From positions 41,083,553 to 41,147,552 of the forward strand of contig OX457050.1 of the NCBI GenBank assembly GCA_949752735.1: DNA of 64,000 nt. Reading direction: 5' to 3'. The DNA comes from Lumbricus terrestris. Its lineage: Eukaryota > Annelida > Clitellata > Crassiclitellata > Lumbricidae. Within the stretch, counting starts at the first letter, position 1. Each line of letters opens with the position of its first letter. The translations under genes and the position numbers were made by a program. Positions 54,200-64,000 of this stretch are shown piece after piece. The notes under the pieces were generated by a model, which worked only from the letters and a program-made list of their open reading frames with translations, ran no database searches and had not been told where the DNA came from.

Positions 54200-55370
54200 A
54201 CATGTATTTCCTGTCTCCTGTACAATATGGTTGGTATTTTCACTGCTTTTCTTAAGTCTGTGTGTTTTAATGAACAGTCACATGATCACCTTGAGTTTCT
54301 GAAATAATTGTCATCCGTGTCTCTGCTGTAGATTATTTCTCCAATCACCTGATTGGAGACAGAGTTGATATTCGAAAAGCTATTGAGCATCAATTCCGGT
54401 ATGCAATTCAAAGGAATTGCCCGTGAAGAATGTTCATCCAATTGTAATTAGCTCAACAGCCTGGTTGTGAGTTCCTAAATATTTTCATTTGAGATTCATA
54501 GAATAAGAACCATAAGGAAATCCTTAGGCAATCAAAACTATGCTTAAGTGGGTGAAGTAGTAGATCATAGGAAACGTTGTATACAGATAGAAAATCAGTA
54601 ATGTTCTTGGTGCAGATTTGGGTTATGTAGACCTCGTCCTACAGCTGAATTTTTAATTGTTAAAAGAATGTTGTTCGTTATCTTCATGCTTGCTACAAAT
54701 AACAGTAAACCTCAAAATTAAACATGTTTCAAGATATAAAACATAATTTCATTGCTGCTCATGACATAAGAATGACATTTGCTGCTAATTCACAGCCAAC
54801 TGACCAACAAGCAATAGTTGGAAGATCAATGTTTCAGGAGTTATTTAATTTTTTTAATTCAGATGTATCAGTAAAAGCAAATCGTTAGCGTAACTGACTG
54901 CATCCTCAGGCATCTGTACTCAGAATCAGGAACTACAGATCTTGTGCAATTCCATATCTTAATGGCACCTGCAATTTTCAAAAGTAGCACAGCTAAAACT
55001 TAACAAACATGATGCTAAAATATTTAAACAGAAGACATGCCTTAAAACGGAAAATTGAAACCTGCACAGAAAGCCTTAAACTCGAATTCGAATCATGGAC
55101 TTATTCTGCCGTTTAATAGTAATTCCTATAGATGTGTTGTCACATCATACGTCCTTCTGGATCATTATCGTCGGCATGGGAATACTTGCAGTCTTGCATA
55201 TCCCAGCAGAGACTCGGTCATTCACTGTACATGTATACTCACACATGGCACAGATGGACAGCAGATAATATGGTGAGCAGTTGAACATCAAAGATTTTGT
55301 GTCCTATTTCCATGACAACAGCCATAAGGAAAACCAAAGGAGAATCTCAACGCTTGAAAATGTTGTTATT
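54200..55370. other. No gene recognised
   Basis: Upstream of the zinc-finger gene; AT-rich, no exon or promoter motif I can defend. Confidence 0.4.
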
Positions 55371-55384
55371 CTACATAATTATGG

Positions 55385-56945
55385 ATATGCATCAACGGAC
55401 TATTCATCAACTGATTGTTCGTCAAATGGACAATGAATGGACTGTTAGTCAAAGGGATGTATCTGAATTTGACCAACTGGTGCATTATTATGGTAATATT
55501 TGTATATATCAAACTTCTACCTTATTAATTCAGCATCCATTGGAGTAAAATGTATTTTTACATAAATCGAAGTGTAATCTATCGTTTTAACGGAATTAAT
55601 TATTTTTCTCATTTCGGAAAACGGAATAGCGGAATAAATTATACGAAATTTTTGGGCAGTCACAGCATCATTATTTTTCAACATTCCGGCTTCTACTTTG
55701 GCATAAATCATTATCATCAAACATTTTTCCAGTTAGTCAAGATTTCATTTAACCAATCCAACCTCTATTTCAACAATAACAGTTTTTTAACAATTCAATT
55801 TCTATTTAAATAACAATTATTTTTCATCAATCCAGCTCAAATTTCAACAATAATATTTCACAAATCCCACTTCTATTGGGTGAAAAATTATTTCATCAAT
55901 CCGATTTCTATTTAGCAACAATTCTTTTCATCAATCCAACTTGTATGCTGTAGACATTTAGTGTCTATGGTCCTTCTTGGCTTCCGTACTTGATCTGACT
56001 TTGGGGCACGTGCGAGCTTGAGAGGATGGTGTGAAGTACAAGCTGGATTGACGAAAATAGCGAGCGAGAAAAAAGAAGCTAGATGATAGTATTTCTAAGT
56101 GAGAAATAGAAGCTGGATTGATGAAAATCTTCATGCTTAAATTGGAGCTGGATGGTTAAAATGTCCATCCATAAATTGGTGTTGCTTCGATTTCTCAAAC
56201 GTTTTATCATCCATCCAGTTCCAATGTAATCAAGACGATTTTCATCAATCCAGTTCCAACCTAATAAAGAAGATTTTCATTCATCCAGCTCCAATTTAAT
56301 CAAGACAATTTTCAACAATACGGCTTCAATTTAATGAAGATTTTCATCCATCCAGTTCCAACTTAATCAAAAACATTTTCATCCATCCAGCTCCCATTTA
56401 ATCAAGGCGATTTTCATCAATCCAGCTTCAATTTAATCAAAAACATTTTCATCAACCCAGCTCCAACTTAAGGAGGGGCATTCTCATCCATCCAGCTCCA
56501 ATTTAATCAAGAAGATTTTCATCCATCCAGTTCCAATTTAAGCAAGACCATAAGCATCTATCCAACTCCAATTTAAGGCAAGACGTTTTCATCAATTTAG
56601 CTCCAATCTAGGGCAGGACATTTTCGTCAATCCAGCTTCTATTTCATGTGTAACAATATTTATTCCGGTTTCCGAAATTCCCGTGTTATTTTCAACGATC
56701 CAGCTCCGATTTTATCAAGACGATTGTAATCAATCCAGCTCCATTTTAAGGCAAGACATTTTCATCCTTCCAGCTCAATTTAAGCAAGAACATTTTCATA
56801 AACATAAATCCAGCTTCTATTTCAGGTAGGAAAATACTTATTCCGGTTTCCTTTACTCCAACCGCTCCAATTTTAACAGGACAATTTAGTCAATCTAAAT
56901 CCGACTTCTATTTAAAATTGAAGTATTTTCATCAATCCAACTTCT
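55385..56945. repeat. Long fold-back minisatellite region
   Basis: 55385-55460 has arm-like words (ATTCATCAACTGATTGTTCG and similar); 55660-55950 degenerate ATCCA(A/G)CTTC units; 56040-56150 GAAGCTGGATTGATG units; 56200-56940 about twenty ATCCAG(T/C)TCCAATTTAATCA units of about 35 bp. The arrays point both ways, as in the intact fold-back elements. Confidence 0.7.
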
Positions 56946-56948
56946 ACT

Positions 56949-57076
56949 TGGTCGTGAGCCAGTTGTCGGTGAACCAATTGTCGTGAACCAATTGTCGTGA
57001 ACCAGTTGTCGTGAACCAGTTGTCCGTGAACCAGTTGTCGTGAACCAGTTGTCTGTGAACCAGTTGTCGTGGAACC
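56949..57076 (+). repeat. Fold-back arm of GAACCAGTTGTCGT words
   Basis: Eight tandem words of 15 bp (GTGAACCAGTTGTCG, with AAT and TCC variants), ending GTTGTCGTGGAACC at 57076, the same right end as copies B and C. The matching left end is not found. Confidence 0.8.
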
Positions 57077-58139
57077 GTCCCAAACCTGCATGAAGGAGGA
57101 GGGCGACAATAATCAATCTTTGCAATGGCAGTGTCATTAAATAGCGACAAGAACTTCTATAGCATCTTAAGTTACAATTGTTTTGGTCACAAATATTAGG
57201 AATCATAATTCAGCACAGGTGAGTAGCAAATTCGTCAGGTGGAGAAAGTCGATGACTAAAGCAATGCTTTAGAAATTCTTTCTTTGTTTCGAGCAATTTT
57301 TCACATATACCACATCAAAAAGATTTCAACAAAGACGCTTTTCTATCGACAATCGATTTGAAGTTGCTAATATGCAGAAATTCACCATCGCTAATTTTCA
57401 TTAAAAGTCGTGGAAATCCGCTAGAATCCGGATATACGCTGTTTGAGAAACCTTCGTTTGATTTGTCAACAGCATATGTAGAACTACTTGTGTTGACATC
57501 ATCAGATCGGTCAGCAATTTCTTTACTTGACTTTTGAAGATCATTTGTCTGTGTTCCTTCCTTGACTTTAAACTGCTTTGCTGAAGAATTGCTCTTTGTA
57601 TCAGGATTATTATTTGCATATTCCTTTTCAGTTGCATGAGTTCTACTGTGATTCTTTAGATTTACTCTTTGTGCGAATCCTTTATTACAAACCGCACATA
57701 TGTATGGTTTATCTCCTGTGTGAGTCCGCATGTGTCTTTTCAGATGACTACCCATAGTAATCGATTTCTGACATAACAGACATATGTACGGCCTCTCTCC
57801 ATAATGAGTCCTCATGTGTGTTTTCAAATGATCACTTGTAGTAAAGGATTTCTGACATAACTGACATTTATATGGTTTCTCCCCAGTATGAAATTTCATA
57901 TGCCCTCTTAGATTACTGGGTGTAGGACATTTCCCCCCCCTGGACATTTCCCCCGGACATTTCCCCCCTGGACGTTTCCCCCCCTGATTTCGACTAGGAC
58001 ATTTACCCCCCAGACATTTCCCCCCCTTTAGATCAAAACATCGGACCTCTGAATGTTGCTAAGTACACAAGTTAAATTATTGATTAAAAGAATTCTCGCT
58101 AAATAGAAGCCAGATTGATACACAATAAATTTTACTTAA

Positions 58140-60224
58140 CCCTTTGAGTCCCAAAGTAAAAATTTTCGAGGAAAAAAGTAATGAACTTGTAAAATATGCT
58201 TACTTTATAGACCAGAAAACATACCTTTTGGAATTTTGTGAAAAAAATGTTAAAAAGTGCATTTTTGGGCATGACTCCATTTGGAGTCATTGGGATTCAG
58301 AGGACCCCAAAAATCGAAATAAAACAGACGCTCAATTTTTTTAAATTTACCATACTAATGCAAGTAATTTGTGTTAGTAGTAATATCTAATGAGAAATTA
58401 TGAAGACAGAAAAGAAATCAAAAAGTAGCCTATATAAAAACATGACAATTCCAGCATGAACACCAGTTCATTGACCATGACAACAACTTCTCCCCGTGAA
58501 GGCTGTTATGACACTAGGGGGATAAGATGAGTGATGTGGTTTACTGTTGCCTTCCTCATAATGGACAACTACAGATGAGCATTGAGCAACTTGTCCAGTA
58601 TGTATGCATGTGCACTTGTTATAGCGCCCATTCAAGGTATCTAATTAGAAGCACTCCCGACTACAGCGCGGACACTGATTCGGAGTTTCATGCCAAAACG
58701 CTTGAGCTATTGCGAATGAAGGACTTGTTCAAGGTCCATACGCGGCAGTTTGAGGTGGATACGAACCTGCAACCCTTCGGCTGCAAGGCAACGAACATAC
58801 CCATTACGCCACTGCGCCCCACAGTATCACAATGCACTGACTTGAGGTAGATTCGGACCTGTGGCCCTTCAGTTGCATGGCATAGGACATACTGCTAGCT
58901 CACCTCACTACAATTCAGTCCAACATTGCTAGGTAATAGGCCTATTTCAGTATCGGATAAAAATTTCAAATGTCAACAGGGACTACACTGGATTAGTGTG
59001 AAATGCTAAACACAGTTCTTTGTTGGCAGACAGATGGCACTGACACATCATGGGTTTAGTGTTGGCTATTCTGGAATACAATGTATTCCAAGATTGTCAT
59101 AACACCCAGAGAGTTTGGCAGATATCACCTCTTCGTTCTGCCCGATGGGTTTCAGGCTCTGTTAGTTCTGCAATCAGCAGATTCAGCAACAGATTCATTG
59201 GATTTGGATGTACAATTGTACACTAATGAAAATAGCATATTGCATTGCTCCACATGTCTTCAATCAATGCTCTTATGAAGAAATGCCGAAAGCATTCCAT
59301 TGGAGATTAGTTCCTGGAGGTTCACTAAGCCTTTGTCTCCAAAGCACACCACATGGCCTCAGAGGAGACAGTTTTCTTTATTGAAATGTGTGAGTGAGTC
59401 ACTTCTCAGGACACGAGGAGGGATGTTTCTGCAGATACCAGTCATTTACTTGGTTCTTTGGAAGGAGTTATGCTACTAGAATGTCATCTTTATCTCTGTG
59501 CTCTATTGTGGCGCCATCTAAGCCAGCATGTGGCAAATCATCTTCGCTAGAGGTTGTTACACTGTCTTCAATGCCTGTCAGATGATGGTTTGTCGTCTTC
59601 TGGACCTAAACTATCAGTATCTGGCCATACAATCAGATTTCTTGCCACTCGATATTCCTTGTATTGCACCATTCCCCATCATAATCCATGTTCTTTATCA
59701 CCCTAATATATTAAAATTAAAATAAATTGACATCAAAAGCTATTTCTGAGTGTAAGAGAAACGGTTTTAGTATTTGTTAGTGAGTCAAAAATAGCTAAAG
59801 AGAAACAGCGAGAAATGTAATGCACACATTTTTGGGGACCTCTGAGTCCCAATGACTCCAAATGGAGTCAAGCTCAAACTTCACTTTTTCTCTGCAATTT
59901 TTAAATTTAAAACCTCAACAACTCATCTGATGGCTAAAACATATACATAAAAGCAACAAAACAATTTGCTTACATTTGGATGTCTCTTATTTCACGAAAA
60001 ATGCACTGCCAAAGCTCATTTAAATTTTTTCGCACAATGTCAGTTTTGACACTATTATTGTGGTGCCACCTAGTGCGAGAATGTTTTGCTACCTCATCTG
60101 GAAAGATTCAACATTATGTGAATGTTGATAATAAATTAATCCCAGTCACCAGGATTTGAAATTTTTATGGGCAAAAAATTATTTTCACTAATGACTCCAT
60201 TTGGAGTCATTGGGACTGAAAGGG
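58140..60224. mobile_element. piggyBac-like element inserted in the minisatellite
   Basis: Ends CCCTTTGAGTCCCAA and TTGGGACTGAAAGGG (14 of 15 inverted), flanked by TTAA (58136-58139 and 60225-60228). A subterminal palindrome ATGACTCCATTTGGAGTCAT occurs at 58270, 59857 (inverse part) and 60191. The target TTAA is part of the minisatellite unit itself (CTTGCTTAAATGGAAGC). No intact transposase; an acidic stretch (EDSVTTSSEDDLPHAG, minus strand near 59550) may be a remnant of a transposase N-terminus. Confidence 0.75.
58614..58821 (-). repeat. tRNA-derived SINE, copy 2 (complete head)
   Basis: The minus strand begins GGGGCGCAGTGGCGTAATGG (box A TGGCGTAATGG) and has GGTTGCAGGTTCGTATCC (box B) 35-40 bases later. 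The body matches 6401-6583; the 3' end is GTCGGGAGTGC...GGGCGCTAT. It lies inside the piggyBac-like element. A diverged partial copy of its head follows at about 58825-58905. Confidence 0.8.
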
Positions 60225-60228
60225 TTAA

Positions 60229-60815
60229 ATGGAAGCTGGATTGATGAAAATGTTCTTGCTTAAATCGAAGCTGGATTGATGAAAATATTCTTGCTTAAAC
60301 GGAAGCTGGATTGATGAAAATGTTCTTGCTTAAATTGGAGCTGGATTGATGAAAATAGTCTTGTTTAAATTGGAGCTGGATTGATGAAAATATTCTTGCT
60401 GAAATGGAAGCTGGATTGATGAAAATATTCTTGCTTAATTGGAAGCTGAATTGATGAAAATTGTCTTGTTTAAATTGGAGCTAGATTGATGAAAATATTC
60501 TTGCTGAAATGGAAGCTGGATTGATGAAAATGTTCTTGCTTAAATTGAAGCTGGATTGAAGAAAATATTCTTGCTTAAACGGAAGCTGGATTGATGAAAA
60601 TGTTCTTGCTTAAATGGAATCTGGATTGATGAAAATATTCTTGCTTAAACGGAAGCTGGATTGATGAAAATGTTCTTGCTTAAATGGAAGCTGGATTGAT
60701 GAATATAGTCCTGTTTAAATTGGAAGCTGGATTGATGAAAATAGTCTTGTTTAAATTGGAGCTGGATTGATGAAAATATTCTTGCTTAAAAGGAAGCTGG
60801 ATTGATGAAATTATT
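60229..60815. repeat. Homogeneous ~35-bp minisatellite, ~17 units
   Basis: Tandem GGAAGCTGGATTGATGAAAA + T(A/G)TTCTTGCTTAAA units, the most regular copy of the shared interior repeat in the window; variants are GGAGCTGG and TAGTCTTGTTTAAAT. Each unit contains one TTAA. Confidence 0.93.
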
Positions 60816-61242
60816 AGGTTTTAATTTTTTTTGTTTAAGACGATAAAAGCAATGGTTTCCGCATACGGGGGGAAATGTCCTAGAGTAGGGGGGAAACGTC
60901 CAGGGGGGAAATGTCCGGGGGGAAATGTCCGGGGGAAAATGTCCAGGGGGGAAATGTCCGTTCCCCTAGATTACTATCATTAATAAATGATTTCTGACAT
61001 AACTGACATTTGTACGATTTCTCCCCAGTATGAATTCTCATATGCATTTTTAAATTGAAACCTGTTGCAAAGGATTTCAGACATAACTGACATTTGTATG
61101 GTTTCTCCCCAGTATGAATTCTCATGTGCTTTTTCAGATCATAACCTCTAGTGAATGATTTCAGACATAACTGACATTTGTATGATTTCTTCCCAGCATG
61201 GGCTGTCATGTGACTTTTCAAATGACCAACTTGAGTAAATCA

Positions 61243-61566
<324 letters not shown>

Positions 61567-61599
61567 CTATAGTAAACAATATTTTACAATGCTGGTTAT

Positions 61600-63680
61600 T
61601 GGTGTTTCTTCAATATTGTTTTCAGTAAATTATGTGCTGTCAACTAACGCATTTCAGTAAATGATTCCCCAAAATAGCTGGGCTTCACATGGTTACACTG
61701 TAGAATGTTTCCTCATAGGAGGCGCTGGAATTTTACCTTGGTTCAATGGTCTCAGACAAAGTTTTGTTTGTTTTTTGGCACCAAGAGTGATATTTATGAG
61801 TTTTGTAAATCACCAGAATGTGCAAATGACTCTGCATAATTTGAACATATGTAGGTTTAGGGCGTTTCTTTGACACGCAGTTGTTTCCAGTTGAAAGCAG
61901 TACACATGTGCAGAAATTTTCTCTTTCGCAGATCAAACCTTTGACGTCTTTGGTGGGTAAAATATAATTCTGTTGGAATTTTGTAAAGAAATATTCTTCA
62001 CATATAAAGAAATTGTCACTTGTGATGATATTTACAAGCCTTTAAACTTTTGTAGAATAGGACACCCTTGCATTGTTAATCAGAAGCTGCAGGGACAGAA
62101 GAAGTCTAAATAATTGATGATTTTTTAACATTCCGTGTTAATATTTCGACTTCAATGTTTTTGATGAAGATCATTGAGAGCAAGGAATTCCAAATAACTT
62201 TCACTGAAGTCATAACATATTGTTGTATGTCAAAATGCACTTGAGAAAAAGAACTTCTGGCATCTATTAAAACAAAGCAAAGCAACAAAGCTTCATAACA
62301 GGAAGCTATTCCAAAATCAAATTATTAAATTAAATTCGCATTAAATTAAAAATGATTGCAACTTCCGGTTCATTGTATTCATTGCATTGCCTTCAGCAAA
62401 GGACTCACAACACAACATCCCTGAAAAAGACTCAATGAATTCATCCCAAAATTATTATGTATTGACATGTAGCAACAAACTCAACCATAAGTAACAAGTC
62501 GTTTTCTGGAAATAGACGAATAATACCTGCATAGCTTTTGCTCGCAAGTCCACTAGACAGAAATGTGCCTTCTCAGGTAGTAGGCTGTTCGAACTGGAAA
62601 GGCCTCCCCTAAGTGCCACGTTCTCTTAACAGAACCCCTTCTGAATCATCCCTCTCTCATCGTAAAACAGTTTATTTGACCATGGTTGGATTTTAACAAC
62701 TCGAGTAGTTCTTTTAAGAAGCGCTAAGCAAATTATTGCAAATGAATTAGTTAATAATTTACACATGTTTTGCATTAAAGTAGAATTTTGTCATGATCTG
62801 GCTTGAACTGACGGATTAAACCCGAAATGATTGTCTTCCGAAGGGTCATAATGATCGATTGATCGTATCGAGAATTTTTCAACAATCACGTTGGTCTGGA
62901 ATATCATACGGCAAGCAAACCGGAAAAACCGAGTCATACCCAGCTTTGCAATGTTAAGTGTCAGCGGTCAATAAAGCACAAACATACTATAAATTAAGAG
63001 CAGTTACCGTATTAAAAATTGAGTTTAAACGCAAATCGGATTTTACCTCTACCCTTCGTACAAAATGGCGAACGATCCCAGACGAATGTTTTATGTATTG
63101 GGGCCCACAGAGGTGGATTGACAAATATTGTTCTGCCATCTAGGGAATACTGGAAATTTGAAATAAACACCATGGACCAGGCGCCGTAAATAATTATCAA
63201 ATCAAATCAAATCTAATTTTATTGAATCGATTCAGTGAAAACATGCTATTATCACCATGATAAATCTTAGTACATCGAATGAACAAAATGTAAACAGGAA
63301 ATATTCGAGGTAAACATTGCACATTAGATAATAGATCAGTATAGCAAGGGAATCGACTCGTGGAGAGAAGAAGCAGACTCTTCTAGTCTAAAATCTAAAA
63401 TTCTAAAATCTAGTCATCCCCACATCATTAGGAACAGCAATAATAACAAGAAAAGGTAGGAAGAATCGATGGCTATATCACAGATATTAGCGGAATAACT
63501 CGGGCTCCGCTAACTCTGCCCAACTGTGCAGCCCGGGATATCTCGGGTTGCACCTTGGCCTATCCCCAACTGCATAATATAGCTGCCTTTCGCTTACTGT
63601 GGTGCCCGAGATAACTAGGGCTAATGGTAATAGCTGCAGACATTCGGAGGGGTGATGTTAGAACAGCGGAACAGCCTAAC
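61600..63680. other. No gene recognised
   Basis: AT-rich, short frames only. There is a small AAATC-repeat near 63200 followed by a LINE/SINE-tail-like sequence, but nothing firm. Confidence 0.35.
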
Positions 63681-63692
63681 AGCGAACTAGAC

Positions 63693-64000
63693 CAGTGGTT
63701 CCCAAAGTGGTGGTCCGCGGACCGGCACCGGTCCGCGGAGGTATGATCGCCGGTCCGCGGAGAAGAGTAAAAAATAAATAAAATAAACTGTAATTATTAG
63801 TTTATTTGTTTTAAATTGTGAAATTATTCAAATTGTCCCAAATTTATTCAAATTTCTGTCTTAATATTTAAAAACTTTAAATAAATCAACGCGCCTTATT
63901 TTAACTTGCCAGATGGCGAATTCACACAATTTAAATTTATATATAAAACTTTTAGTTTAAAACTTTAAATATAAACAAATGTCTTTGAATGAAAAAATTA
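63693..64000 (+). mobile_element. hAT-like element, left end, running off the window
   Basis: CAGTGGTTCCCAAAGTGGTG then GTCCGCGGACC, a widespread hAT terminus (CAGTGGTTCCCAA...GGTCCGCGGACC). It contains three nested GGTCCGCGG words. The preceding eight bases AACTAGAC would be its target duplication; the right end is outside the window. Confidence 0.65.

Larger units (their letters stand above)
57918..60966. mobile_element. Fold-back Mutator-like element, type VI, inside a zinc finger
   Basis: Ends GGGTGTAGGACATTTCCCCC and GGAAATGTCCGTTCCCC; perfect 9-bp duplication TAGATTACT (57909-57917 and 60967-60975). The arms (57918-58030 and 60868-60966) are tandem GGACATTTCCCCCC and GGACGTTTCCCCCC words, inverted. 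The interior minisatellite is split by a piggyBac-like element (58140-60224). Confidence 0.9.

Noticed and set aside
56895..57206. Repeat-rich protein (TTGSRQLVHDNW-type)
   Set aside because: A translation of the fold-back arm words; no gene evidence.
58144..58344. Coding gene at 58144
   Set aside because: It consists of the terminal region of the piggyBac-like element.

Overview
The window looks like repeat-rich intergenic and intronic DNA from an invertebrate animal, probably marine; I cannot name the species. The evidence for this is spliced genes with good splice sites and phase-matched exons, metazoan domains (SH3, CARD, C2H2 zinc fingers, a six-bladed/NHL-like propeller), a typical animal transposon mix (L2/CR1-like and RTE-like LINEs, a Ty3/gypsy LTR element, piggyBac, hAT, mariner and Helitron elements, tRNA-derived SINEs), and a strong excess of the palindrome TAGGCCTA. 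There are no operons, tRNA genes, rRNA genes or CRISPR arrays. A 200-base run of N at 44032-44231 is an assembly gap.

Layout. 0-5.6 kb: transposon graveyard (piggyBac-like element with an LTR remnant inside, a perfect hAT MITE, LINE and SINE pieces, a degraded LTR-element gag, a LINE ORF1 with tandem 5' monomers). 6.0-10.4 kb (+): two-exon gene for an NHL-like propeller protein, with a GC-AG intron holding SINE, mariner-like and minisatellite DNA. 11.6-13.9 kb: scattered remains of one LINE. 14.2-17.9 kb: tandem fold-back units, one split by an RTE LINE with a 12-bp target duplication. 18.07-22.12 kb (-): a complete-looking but internally deleted Ty3/gypsy element with LTRs identical apart from one 54-bp deletion. 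22.7-25.8 kb: satellites and an RTE fragment. 26.28-38.0 kb (-): exons of one or two host genes, reading coiled coil, SH3, then an F-box-like segment and a C-terminal CARD; their introns contain a LINE nested in a LINE and a fold-back element nested in a fold-back element. 38.7-39.7 kb: Helitron with a 0.4-kb polypurine tract. 40.8-42.0 kb: mariner element with long inverted repeats. 43.5-47.0 kb (-): spliced gene for a secreted glycine-rich precursor. 48-52.4 kb: hAT MITE, tandem repeats, fold-back elements. 52.5-54.1 kb (-): intact 16-finger C2H2 gene. 57.2-61.6 kb (-): its paralogue, a zinc-finger pseudogene cut inside one finger by a 3-kb element that itself contains a piggyBac element that contains a SINE.

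The most unusual system is a family of fold-back, Mutator-like (9-bp target duplication) non-autonomous elements. Different members have different terminal arms, each made of short tandem words (ACAACTCGTC, CAATACCGCG, GGACATTTCCCC, GGTTTCAGATTACCCC), but nearly all share the same ~35-bp interior minisatellite (core GAAGCTGGATTGATGAAAAT), placed in opposite orientations in the two halves. Four insertions have readable 9-bp duplications (three perfect and directly visible in intact copies, one in a zinc-finger exon), and one copy is inserted in the arm of another. No transposase for them is visible in the window.
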